Assembly: GCF_000422205.1 (NCBI RefSeq)
Contig: NZ_ATHV01000065.1
Location: 62,001 to 126,000 of the forward strand
Source: Desulfovibrio sp. X2
Lineage (GTDB): Bacteria > Desulfobacterota > Desulfovibrionia > Desulfovibrionales > Desulfovibrionaceae
DNA length: 64,000 bases
Direction of reading: 5' to 3'
Shown here: one piece after another, positions 26,072 to 34,452 of the stretch
Numbering within the stretch: the first letter of the stretch is position 1
Layout of the letters: every line of letters begins with the position of its first letter
Notes under the pieces: model-generated
Told to the model about the DNA's origin: nothing
Database searches by the model: none
Seen by the model: the letters and a program-made list of their open reading frames with translations, nothing else
Translations under genes and position numbers: made by a program

Positions 26072-26590
26072 ATGTTTCTGCTCGACACCCAGACGCGCGA
26101 GACCGCGCAGGGAACCGTGGCCGAGATCTTCAACGCCATCCCGGCGCAGATCGACATCCCCGTGCCTCTGCAGCTCATGAGCGCGAGCCCGGGCCTCATG
26201 GAGCGCCAGATGCAGACCATCGGCTACTTCCGCGGCCACGACCGCCTCTCCCCCGCCCTGCTCGCCTCCATCCGCTACGTGGTCTCCGAGCGCATCGGCT
26301 ACGCGCCCTGCTCCATCTTCAACGCCGCCCTGCTGCGCGCCCAGGGCATGAGCGAGGCCGAGATCGCCTCCCTGTCCTGCAAGCCGTCCGAGACGCCGCT
26401 GGACGAGACCGAGGCCGCCCTGCTCGCCTTCGTGACCAAGAGCATGGAGGCGCCCGAATCCGTCACCCGCGCGGACATCGACGCCTTGATCGAAATGGGC
26501 TGGCGCCAGTCCGACATCCTGGACGCCGCCACCCAGGCCTCGAACATGATGGCGGCCGCCCACCTCAACCGGGTCTTCGTGCGCCCCTAG
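26072..26590 (+). CDS. Carboxymuconolactone decarboxylase/AhpD-like protein
   Basis: A 172-residue alpha-helical protein of the AhpD/CMD superfamily (peroxidase-related branch): VVSERIGYAPCSIFNAALLRAQGMSEAEI, and then ALLAFVTKSMEAPESVT with ILDAATQASNMMAAAHLNR. The usual CxxC redox pair is reduced to a single cysteine (PCSIF), so thiol-disulfide exchange by an intramolecular pair is unlikely. AAGGAG lies six bases before the ATG. Control by the adjacent TetR fits a response to electrophiles or peroxides. Confidence 0.82.
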   Translation: MFLLDTQTRETAQGTVAEIFNAIPAQIDIPVPLQLMSASPGLMERQMQTIGYFRGHDRLSPALLASIRYVVSERIGYAPCSIFNAALLRAQGMSEAEIASLSCKPSETPLDETEAALLAFVTKSMEAPESVTRADIDALIEMGWRQSDILDAATQASNMMAAAHLNRVFVRP

Positions 26591-26829
26591 CCCCGGCGCG
26601 GGTACCTCCTCCACCTGCCCCATGCCCCCCCTGCCGGGCCGGACCGCACCTCGCGGCCCGGCCCGGCCTGGCCCGGCGAACCATGAGGGAACCAGGGCCG
26701 CCCAAGACCGTTCCCCGCAGCGCCTGTAATTCCAGCCTTTCCGGACAGCGTCCGAAAAAAATTCCACCTCCGGCAAATTCACGCTTGACTTCCAGGGCCA
26801 GATTTATCAAAAGGACTTCCTCGCAGCGT

Positions 26830-26995
<166 letters not shown>

Positions 26996-27058
26996 GCTCC
27001 CGACGACCCCTTGCCCCTGCCTGATTCCAGCCATTCAGCCGCCAGACCTTCCAGCCCG

Positions 27059-28183
27059 TCAGCCGACCTTCCGCCCGGCCGCATACCGCTCGGCCAGGCG
27101 GTCCTGCACAGGGTTCTCCAGGATGCCTTCCAGGTTGCTGTAGCGGTTGGTCATGCGCGGGTCCTTGTGCCCGATCATGACCGATGCCTGCTTCAGCGTG
27201 CCGCCGACCAGCAGGATATTGGTGCAGTACGTATGACGGTGGTCGTGGAAGTGCAGATCCACGAAGCCGGCGGCCTTGCAGATCGTGTTCCACGCCTTGC
27301 GGATGCTCGCGAACGGGGTCCCGTCCATGTTTCCGATGACGTGATCCCCCTTGACCGCGACGCCGCGCGTCCGCCGATACCGGTCCAGATACTCCCGGCG
27401 CGCCAGCAAGGCGTCCCTGGTCCGGGGCATGAGCTTGTGCGTGCGGGTCACCCCGTTCTTTTCCCGATGGAAGGTGATGAGCCCCTGCCCTTCGTCGGGC
27501 CAGACGTCGGCCCACTGCAGGCCGAGGATCTCCTGCGTGCTGCAGCCGTGCTCCACGGCCAGCAGGATGGCCAGGGGCATGTAGTGTCGGGAATAGCCCT
27601 GCTCGGCCACGGCCAAAAGCCTGCCGACTTCCTCGGGCGTCAGATGCCGTGTCCGCTCATGCTTTTTTTCGCTCAGGTTACGGATGCCGGCAGCCACATC
27701 GTGCTCGATAAGCCCCTTGGCCTTGGCCATGGCAAAGACCTGCTTGATGACAAACAGCCGCCGGTTGGCCAGCACATTGCTTCTTGCTTCGGCCACGGCT
27801 GCCCGGTAGTCGCGGATGGTCTCGATGCTCAGGTTCTCCAGCAGAACATGCCGCCATTCGGCCAGAATGGGCTTCAGCAGGTACTCGTAGCCCGTGTAGG
27901 TCGTCATGGTCAGTTCGCCTTCCCTGCGCTTGCGGATCCATTCCGCTTGGCAGTATTCGGCGGCCTGGCCGAAGGTCGTGGCGACGCTTTCGCGCTTGCC
28001 CGCTTTCTCGGGCAGCTTGCCCGCATCGAGCATGGCCCGCAGGCGGTTGATCTCCTCCTGGGCCAAGTCCTTGCGCCTAAACGTCTTGTGGTAGACCTTC
28101 CGGCCGGTCTTGGGATCCAGGTAATGGACGACGTACGATTTGCCCTTCTGCAACGAACGGGTCGCGATGGTGACGGTAGCCAT
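27059..28183 (-). CDS. Tyrosine recombinase (island integrase), first catalytic Arg replaced
   Basis: A 374-residue phage-type integrase. The N-terminal arm-binding part begins TIATRSLQKGKSYVVHY. A core-binding domain lies at about residues 65-165, and the catalytic domain carries HDHRHTY (H-x-x-R), MIGHKD and the nucleophile in NRYSNLE. The position of the first catalytic arginine (G-x-R-x-x-E) reads GCSTQE, a serine (AGC, one base from CGC). It ends about 150 bases from the tRNA, the usual layout. The enzyme may therefore be impaired. A deleted second copy lies at 61100-61451. Confidence 0.88.
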   Translation of the reverse strand: MATVTIATRSLQKGKSYVVHYLDPKTGRKVYHKTFRRKDLAQEEINRLRAMLDAGKLPEKAGKRESVATTFGQAAEYCQAEWIRKRREGELTMTTYTGYEYLLKPILAEWRHVLLENLSIETIRDYRAAVAEARSNVLANRRLFVIKQVFAMAKAKGLIEHDVAAGIRNLSEKKHERTRHLTPEEVGRLLAVAEQGYSRHYMPLAILLAVEHGCSTQEILGLQWADVWPDEGQGLITFHREKNGVTRTHKLMPRTRDALLARREYLDRYRRTRGVAVKGDHVIGNMDGTPFASIRKAWNTICKAAGFVDLHFHDHRHTYCTNILLVGGTLKQASVMIGHKDPRMTNRYSNLEGILENPVQDRLAERYAAGRKVG

Positions 28184-28255
28184 GCTATGTCTCCCTCGGA
28201 CTTTCGCTCGCCGTGATGTCCCCTATTTGGCTGTCAACGATGCAGCATCGGTCCC

Positions 28256-28417
28256 CTACGTGGACCTGCCTGGATGATAGCTCGACGCAGCGAAGATCGC
28301 CAGCACCGCCCCGCAATGTGGGCAGCGTTCTTCGAGCCCCTGAAATAGCAGTTCTTTCCGGGAAGAAGGCGTGGATCCGACACGGGACGCAGCAGCCAAA
28401 GGACGAAATCCCGGCAC
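28256..28417 (-). CDS. Small CPxC zinc-knuckle ORF, possibly Com-like
   Basis: A 53-codon GTG ORF between the integrase and the excisionase-like gene, with ELLFQGLEERCPHCGAVL, which recalls the second half of phage Com-type zinc-ribbon regulators. The decayed copy at 61524-61685 keeps the same frame, and its stop changes TAG to TAA, which supports coding. There is only one CxxC pair, so it may be a truncated or divergent form. Overlapping longer frames on the same strand (28185-28424) lack such conservation. Confidence 0.4.
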   Translation of the reverse strand: MPGFRPLAAASRVGSTPSSRKELLFQGLEERCPHCGAVLAIFAASSYHPGRST

Positions 28418-28420
28418 GCA

Positions 28421-28645
28421 TCATGGCTGCCCCCCAGTACGGGAGCCCACGCTGCCTGGGGCATTCATGGTATGGCCGTCGATGAAGACGCGTATGTCCT
28501 GCGCCCGGACCAGCCTTCGCCCGCCGATTGCGCAGTACGGCAGTTCGCCGGACTTGAGCAGGCGCGAAACGGTCGCTCGGTGGACGCGAAGAAGTTCTGC
28601 GACTTCCGCGATCGTGAGCAGCTTCAGATCAGAAAGGCCATCCAT
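28421..28645 (-). CDS. Excisionase-like helix-turn-helix protein
   Basis: A 74-residue MerR/excisionase-type DNA-binding protein: LLTIAEVAELLRVHRATVSRLLKSGELPYCAIGGRRLVRAQDIRVFI. The ATG at 28645 gives the family's short leader; a GTG lies 9 bases upstream. Located just upstream of the integrase, it would direct recombination or regulate the integrase. A truncated second copy lies at 61689-61850. Confidence 0.8.
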   Translation of the reverse strand: MDGLSDLKLLTIAEVAELLRVHRATVSRLLKSGELPYCAIGGRRLVRAQDIRVFIDGHTMNAPGSVGSRTGGQP

Positions 28646-28654
28646 ACAACGCAC

Positions 28655-29362
28655 TACCCCCTACGTGTCGTGATTTCGACATCGCGGCTCCTGGGGTATG
28701 GTTGTTGGATGAAAATCTGGGCCTGCGGCACATGCATAAAAAAACATGCACGACTCGGGACCAATAATAACACATGAAGCCTGGCTGTCAACAGCAAATC
28801 GATATTCATTTAAACAAAACCAGCACAAATTGCGCTTTTCGGCGTCGTTTGCTGCTTTGCGGACGAGATACCAAGTGTGATTCGACCAAATAATGTATTA
28901 CATTTCTATTTTCGATGCGTTCACGCAGCATTCAAATCCGTTTGCTTCGCGGTAAGGGATCGACCCTGCCAGTCGCCCGCACAGGCCGCGTCCTCTCCAA
29001 GATGGGGCTGGGCAACAAAATAAACCAACTAGTTTGTTTATCCATGACAACCAACAAGTTGGCTCAAGGTGAACTCCGCATATCCCTCGCCCCGTCGTGC
29101 TCGGAACGAAGCGCAGCGCAGTGACGAGCACTCGCCGAGGGGTGAATGCCGCCGTCAGGCGCCAGAGGGGGCTATGGCACGGAATGCCCCCTCTCCGGGA
29201 AGATGCGGGCGCAGCCCGCACCATTCAATCTGCCTGTAATCCGTTTGGCTGGCTGGCAAACCCGGTTAACCAGTTAACTTGCTGCTCACGGCTCACGCCA
29301 AAACAAAGCGGCCCCAGTGATTTGGGGCCGCTTTTCTTTGTCTTGCTCAACTTCCGCCATGC
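28655..29362. other. Intergenic stretch with paired palindromes and hairpins
   Basis: About 700 bp with no supportable gene. It holds two related palindromes 26 bp apart (CCAACTAGTTTG at 29025 and CCAACAAGTTGG at 29051). There are also several stem-loops, among them one flanked by GAGGGGGC/GCCCCCTC and one of GCGGGC-GCA-GCCCGC, in the 29.1-29.22 kb range. These could be recombinase or regulator sites of the second integrase module. Confidence 0.4.
29305..29335. terminator. Hairpin terminator downstream of the second integrase
   Basis: AAAGCGGCCCC-AGTGATTT-GGGGCCGCTTTT. On the - strand the stem is followed by TTTGTTTTGG, placing it about 30 bases past the integrase stop. The + strand also has a T-rich tail. 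Confidence 0.75.
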
Positions 29363-30316
29363 CTACCTAACCACGCTTCCAAGGTACTGCCCGTCAATGT
29401 CGGCGCGGTCCGGGGAATGGCCGAGCTCTTCACGGATGACAGCGCGGGCAAGCTGGTCGCGTTCCCGCCACATGTCGCCCGCCGCTGCCTGGGCATGGGC
29501 GATGTAATCGTCTTTCACGGCAAACAGCACTGGCGGCTTGAAGCCTGTCAGTCCTTCGTATCGCTCATGGGCGTATGCGTGGCGCAAGCCGTGCATGGTC
29601 GCGCCGGATTGGGCTTTCGTCAGCCCAAGGTCGTGCGCCAAGCCGTAGACGGTATTCCGCCAAGTGCGTTCCGAATGGTTTTTGGGGATGATCGTCGCGG
29701 AGGGCGAGCTGTAAAAACCGCTGTTTCTAGCGCGTTCGAGAAGATCCCGTTGTTCGTCCGTCAGCAAGGGGCACCAGCGGGGACGCCCGCCCTTGGTTCC
29801 CCGATGGATATGTACACGCTCCCCTTCGTCGTCGCGAATCGGGTTGAACTTCATGGATTCCTCGACACGCATGCCGAAAGTCCGCTGGAATTCGAGCATC
29901 AAGGCCATCCGCTGCCGGTCTTCCGCTGTCGAAGCCCGCAGCGTGGCCACGGCCTGTGCGTATACGTCCCGGGCCAGGGACTTGTCCCTGTTCGAGACGT
30001 AGACACGTCGTTCCATCCCGAAGGCGCCGTTGTCCTGGTGGATTGTGTCGTTGCCGTATGCCCGGCAGACCGACCGGACGCCTGCCACATAGTTCTTAAT
30101 CGTCCCGGGACTGAGGTCCTGGTCCTGCCAGTACTGGACGGCGTCCGCCACATGGCGGTTGGTCAGATTGGTCCATTTCTGCACGCCGTAGCCGAGATCC
30201 CGCAGCACGCGGACGAACAGTTCCGCGCTCTTCTTGTTGTTCGTGATGGTCTTGCCGCTGCCGGTAAGCCGGGCACGGCGCAAGGCGTAGAGAAGGCTGT
30301 CCGATTTTCCAGCCAT
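29363..30316 (-). CDS. Second tyrosine recombinase (Integrase_1 / SAM_2 type)
   Basis: A 317-residue integrase starting at the ATG at 30316, preceded by GGAGGTGCG. The N-terminal SAM-like domain has LRDLGYGVQKWTNLTNRHVADAVQYW and LSPGTIKNYVAGVRS. The catalytic domain keeps the first arginine (FGMRVEES), HGLRHAYA, a GH motif and a C-terminal tyrosine near QYLG. This family is typical of integrative elements in proteobacteria. Unlike the first integrase its catalytic set looks complete. Its own att sites are not evident. Confidence 0.85.
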   Translation of the reverse strand: MAGKSDSLLYALRRARLTGSGKTITNNKKSAELFVRVLRDLGYGVQKWTNLTNRHVADAVQYWQDQDLSPGTIKNYVAGVRSVCRAYGNDTIHQDNGAFGMERRVYVSNRDKSLARDVYAQAVATLRASTAEDRQRMALMLEFQRTFGMRVEESMKFNPIRDDEGERVHIHRGTKGGRPRWCPLLTDEQRDLLERARNSGFYSSPSATIIPKNHSERTWRNTVYGLAHDLGLTKAQSGATMHGLRHAYAHERYEGLTGFKPPVLFAVKDDYIAHAQAAAGDMWRERDQLARAVIREELGHSPDRADIDGQYLGSVVR

Positions 30317-30444
30317 GATCGCACCTCCATGCGTATGGTGTTGAGGGTGAAGCCGACGAAGTCGGCGCGGCCGGATGTCTGAATCCCGAATTCGCTGATG
30401 TGCCCCAGCTGTGGGCTGGGCGCAGTGCTGGCTGGTTAATGGGA

Positions 30445-31030
30445 AGTGAGCCGGAACAGGCGTGCTGTTCCCCGCGCTAGGCGGCAAGGGCTCCGTCGCA
30501 GCAGCGTTGGACGGGCAACCGTATGGATACGGCGGACATCCGACCTTGGGCCGCACAGGGTGCGGCCGAAAGGCGGTTTGCTCGGCAAGGGAACGGATGC
30601 GGAAGTGGGCCGTCAGGTAGACGGCAATGTTGTCAGGCGTCCTGGAAAGCCAGGAAATACAGCGGGTTTGTCGTGCGTGGGGCAACCGTCAGGTTGGACT
30701 GCGCCATCCTGACGGTTGCGAAAGCCAGTGCACGAGCCAGAAGCCCGGCGCTGGAAATCCCAAGGTCATGCAGCCTAAAGTCGGTAAGTCATGATCCGGC
30801 GGCGGATGCCGCCAACGCTGCCGCTGCAGGACGCTTCCCATGCGTCCCGGCGGTATGGTGTCGCCCTGCGGGCGTTGTCGAGGAGGATGCGGCTGGTCAT
30901 GCGGCGCGGAAAATTCACGCGCGCGTCAGCCGAGGCGAGAAAGGCACTAGGCGCATAGCGCCAAGCGGTGTGGGGTTACTTATCCTCAAAGATAGGCAAA
31001 AGCCCATCCGAAGCGGGGTTTTGTAGCCCT
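30445..31030 (+). ncRNA. Candidate large structured RNA (about 590 nt)
   Basis: At least ten local hairpins in a row without a plausible protein. They lie at 30453-30471, 30519-30532, 30549-30567, 30609-30625, 30641-30654, 30682-30719 (12-bp perfect stem with a 3-bp inner stem), 30798-30813, 30829-30847, 30862-30874 and 30950-30962. A final CAAAA..TTTTG stem lies at 30997-31023. Purine linkers such as GAAA and GGAAA between stems appear on the + strand, which suggests that strand is the RNA. It lies divergently from the second integrase. It resembles no RNA I can name; it could also be a degenerate group II intron or a recombination region. Confidence 0.5.
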
Positions 31031-31340
31031 TATAGCACAGTCAAAAGAAAAAATCCAGTTGCGGAAAAGAGTCCCTCTCCAGATAGCGATAGAGCGCGGC
31101 AGGAGAGGTCATGGCAGACTTCTGCCGTATATCGTAGCGGGCCATCAAGGCGAGTTGCGGGACAGTATCGCCGATTTAGACAAGAGGCTTTCTGCGCATC
31201 CATAAAAGTGGCCTTTCGCGCCATGCATGCACGGGCGATTCGCTACATATACTTGAGGTGTTCAGCGATGGCATATTTTCCATGCCAGAGGGGAGAAGCG
31301 GCGCCGTAAGGCAAATCCGTCAGGAGCGGCTGGGCACCGC
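31031..31340. other. Non-coding gap
   Basis: About 310 bp between the structured region and the first gene fragment. I see no gene, repeat or terminator here. Confidence 0.4.
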
Positions 31341-31577
31341 TTATTCATCCTCGGCCGAGGCCAGGAGCCATGCGCCCGCGGCAATGAGGAGGCCGAACAG
31401 AAAAATGCCCACGCTGGACCAGTCGGTGGCGTACCAGTGAGCCGCGAAGCAGGACGAAGCGCCACCCAGCATCATGTAGTCGACGCCCTGTCGCCGCTCC
31501 AGGTTGATGCGCAGATGGCGTCTGGCCGCCAGATGCAGGGTGAGGGCAAGGAAGAGGATGGCCGCGAGGACCGGCAT
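31341..31577 (-). pseudogene. Membrane protein fragment
   Basis: A 78-codon stretch with two hydrophobic helices (VLAAILFLALTLHLAA and VGIFLFGLLIAAGAWLLA) and the ending ASAEDE. The frame runs on upstream with continuing codons but no recognisable start, and it abuts the DUF1887 fragment in a different frame. It is either a short membrane protein or the C-terminal piece of a longer one. Confidence 0.4.
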
Positions 31578-31639
31578 ACGGCTCTTGCCCGCCAGGTAGA
31601 CCCGCACGGCCGAAGCAATGGACAGGGTCGCGAGCTCTC

Positions 31640-31925
31640 CACCTTCACGCCGCAGGCCGCGTCGTCCATGAGCCTCACCCCGAGTCCGAGCACGGCGTCG
31701 TGAACGTATTCCTCGAGCCAGCTCCCGCGCAGGATCCTGACGGATTCGACGTCCGAAAAGCGCAGCTCGCCATTGGCCACGCTGCAGACGCCGAGGGTCT
31801 CGAGGGAGCCAAGGCACTCTCGCAGTTCAGGCGACACAGAGCGGCCGAGGGAGGACAGGGCGACGACGAGGTTCGACTTGCCGAGATGCCGCGTGAGCCA
31901 GCTGAGCAAGCCGGCGAGCTGCGCG
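31640..31925 (-). pseudogene. DUF1887 (Card1/Can2-type nuclease) fragment
   Basis: About 95 codons reading LSWLTRHLGKSNLVVALSS, a winged-helix-like part, and then GSWLEEYVHDAVLGLGV with DDAACGVKVE. This matches the region just before the nuclease core of DUF1887 proteins such as the CRISPR-linked Card1. Both ends are cut: upstream by the junction with the beta-lactamase fragment, downstream by the frame change near 31640. No CRISPR array is present. Non-functional. Confidence 0.6.
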
Positions 31926-32353
31926 TGCGCCTCTCGCGCGACGCGCGGGACGGCGCGACCAGGCTCGACCGCGCCGAGCCCGAGCTGAACGAGGCCACGC
32001 CGGGCGACCCGCGCGACACGACGACGCCCGCGGCAGCCGCCGCGAGCCTTGCCGCGGTCGTGCTCGGCGACGCGCTCGCGCCCTCCTCCCGCGCCGCGGT
32101 CACGGACTGGATGCTGCACGACCAGGTGGCGGACGGCCTGCTGCGGGCCGCCCTGCCGCCGGACTGGCGGATCGCGGACAAGACCGGCGCGGGCGGCCAC
32201 GGCTCGCGCTCCATCATCGCCGTGGTCTGGCCTCCGGAGCGAAAGCCCCTCGTCGTCGCCATCTACATCACCCAGACCGAGGCGCCCCTGCCGGCCGCCA
32301 ACCTGGCCATCGCCCGCATCGGCCGGGTGCTCCGGGAAGCCGCGGACCGCTAG
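31922..32353 (+). pseudogene. Class A beta-lactamase, C-terminal fragment
   Basis: About 143 codons similar to the second half of TEM/SHV-type enzymes: TRLDRAEPELNEATPGDPRDTT (omega loop with Glu166), VTDWMLHDQVADGLLR, IADKTGAGGHGSRSIIAV (KTG motif) and the C-terminal helix. The half carrying the serine nucleophile (SxxK) and SDN motif is absent. Its place is taken by the antisense DUF1887 fragment. It cannot be an active beta-lactamase. Confidence 0.75.
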
Positions 32354-32476
32354 CCCTTCGCTCATTTTCCCGTCGTCCATCATGCCCTGAGCGCGAGCAT
32401 GCCGTGGGGCATCTCGCAGGGGCCTCGAAATTCCCTCTTCCAAGGACAAGCGGGGCCGCTTCGCGGCACAGAAGGA

Positions 32477-33598
32477 CTATTCGACGAGGATAAAGTTGGA
32501 AAATTTCCTGGAAATTTTGATCGCAATTTTTTCTATGACATAGAACCTTGCTGCAACCCAGAATGCCAAGACAGAACTGGTAGGTATGATGATGCACAGC
32601 ACAAATAAACTGTTCATGTGAGAAATTTTGGTATAAAGATAGGATGAAAACGAGCATATGATCAGCAGATGCGTCAAGTAAAGGGGGAAGCTTATTGCAC
32701 CAAGATATTGAGACAATTTCGTAGAAAACAAACAGCGCAAGCGCAGATTCATGATGACAGACAAGATGAACAAAAACGCGAAGAAAGCAGTGCGAGGATT
32801 CGTCCGCAATATTATGGGATTATCAAATACAAAAGCCCTAGAGAATGTTGCGTAGAACATGGACGAAAAGATGAAAAAAAAGGAGGTAATAGTACAGTAT
32901 TTTTCTGATTCCGGTCGGTCACAAAATTCGATAACCTTATCCAAGACCTTGGCAAGAAACATCCCCAAAAAGAACGAAGGGAAAAAATCGTTAGCAAATA
33001 CATAAATGGCAACAGGTATCATGAATATATAATATTTCTTCAATGGCAAAATCAGCAGACAAAGGCTGAAGACGAACAAACTGCCGAGAAATTCCACTCG
33101 CATGGTCCACAACACAGCGTTATATGCAGCAACATCCTTGCCATTGAAGAACACATCCCATGATATGAACTTGAATAATTCACTCATGCTCGGATGTTTG
33201 AGGAAAAAAGACCCGAGCCATGGATTGCCGCCCATCAAATTGGCAGCCTCCACATTGTAGAAAAGCCCTGTCCTGAGCAGAAAACTGCCCAGAAGCGTTG
33301 AAGCCGCGATAGGGACGAAAAGACGCAAGTATCGCCGGGCGAAAAGATGTCTGACGATGATTTGATCGTTGCTCCTGAAAAAATTTACCGAGAGAGCCAT
33401 ACCCGACAAAACGAAGAATATGTATACTGCAAAATTCCCATCAGTAACAAAGCTGAACAACTTGCTCTGCAGGAATGTATATTTGGGAGCTAAGAAACAG
33501 GCGCAAAGATGTGAATAAAGGACAGCAACAGCCGCCCATCCTCTGATCCCATCCAAAAAAACAATCCGCTTTTCATTTCTTGAAGAACAATTATTCAT
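32477..33598 (-). CDS. Acyltransferase 3 family membrane protein (OafA-like)
   Basis: A 373-residue polytopic protein. The N terminus FLDGIRGWAAVAVLYSHL carries the family's conserved arginine and histidine, followed by FFVLSGMALSVNFF and RRYLRLFVPI. About ten membrane helices follow. These enzymes O-acylate (often O-acetylate) sugars of surface polysaccharides. The gene is strongly A+T-rich compared with its neighbours and is transcribed against the main cluster, which suggests separate acquisition. Intact as far as seen. Confidence 0.85.
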   Translation of the reverse strand: MNNCSSRNEKRIVFLDGIRGWAAVAVLYSHLCACFLAPKYTFLQSKLFSFVTDGNFAVYIFFVLSGMALSVNFFRSNDQIIVRHLFARRYLRLFVPIAASTLLGSFLLRTGLFYNVEAANLMGGNPWLGSFFLKHPSMSELFKFISWDVFFNGKDVAAYNAVLWTMRVEFLGSLFVFSLCLLILPLKKYYIFMIPVAIYVFANDFFPSFFLGMFLAKVLDKVIEFCDRPESEKYCTITSFFFIFSSMFYATFSRAFVFDNPIILRTNPRTAFFAFLFILSVIMNLRLRCLFSTKLSQYLGAISFPLYLTHLLIICSFSSYLYTKISHMNSLFVLCIIIPTSSVLAFWVAARFYVIEKIAIKISRKFSNFILVE

Positions 33599-34452
33599 TT
33601 ATGAACTTACTCATAAAAGCTACGAAGAACTCATGGCAAATACATGTCATCTGTCCGGACATTCACCATGATTCCGGCGTGGCTAAGATGCGGTCGCCGT
33701 TCATGCCGACCACTTGTTACAGTTTACCGTCATGTCTGGATTCAGCCGTACGTGCCGCGTCGGCATCTCTTTCCAGGCATCCCTGAATGTCGTTGCCAAC
33801 GAGGTAGTACAAGAGTTCTTGTCCTGATGGCGAAAATTCGGTCAGCCTCGTCCCCCTCGGCTCACGAATGTGGACGAAGGCAAGCTGTGGCGTGGGATGT
33901 GTGCATTGTTTGAGGCTTCAGCCTTCTGCGCGTTCGGATCTTTTATTTTATATAAATGACCAAAACTGTCAATATAAGCTCTGCGCCCTCCGCCTCCCGG
34001 CGCGAGCGACAGCGCTCCCAATAATCGTTTTCATCATGGCCTAGGAGGGAATTCCACGTTCTGAAATATATGCCAGCCCACCAGAGAAGAAACGGTTTTT
34101 GCGCGCCTCATGTCAGCCTGAATATACTGTCAAAAACGAGGAGGCTTCATAGAGACGGCCGCTTGGGCATCCCGATCGTATTAATTATAGCCCCCCTACA
34201 ACTCGGCAGGAAGGCGACCGGCGCTCCGCACGTTCCTTCCCGAGCTCTGCGGCTGGTAATCTGCCAATAAGAAAGACGATACGGCTCATCTGCTACCTAA
34301 ATCCCCCTGAAACAGTATATTTTCAACTCCCTACTGTAAGAAAGCGCCCTGCACTGACGACTTGATCGGCATATGCAATCGGGCTAAAGGACTCTGCGTG
34401 GATTTCAGACAAGACGCCGCCTCGCGTCTTTTTCCAATGAATTCTCCAACCC
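33599..34452. promoter_or_regulatory. Non-coding leader of the glycan cluster
   Basis: About 850 bp without a supportable gene between the divergent acyltransferase (-) and wzm (+). Composition is mixed, with an A+T-rich patch near 33940-33960. The main promoter of the exporter/glycosyltransferase genes must be here or in the wzm leader. I found no JUMPstart/ops element that I would defend. Confidence 0.4.

Noticed and set aside
28185-28424. 79-codon ORF between integrase and excisionase in another frame
   Set aside because: The overlapping CPxC frame shows better conservation between the two island copies, so I preferred it.
30445-31030. Assignment of the hairpin-rich region to a group II intron or a named large RNA
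   Set aside because: I could not find a domain V, a reverse transcriptase gene or any signature I can match from memory, so it is left unnamed.
31640-31925. Active CRISPR-associated Card1-type defence gene
   Set aside because: Only a central fragment remains, both ends are cut and no type III CRISPR genes are present.
31700-32353. Functional class A beta-lactamase
   Set aside because: The serine nucleophile motif and SDN loop are missing; the N-terminal codons of this frame are antisense to the nuclease fragment.
33599-34452. JUMPstart/ops element before the glycan genes
   Set aside because: I looked for the conserved GGCGGTAG-type core and saw no convincing match.
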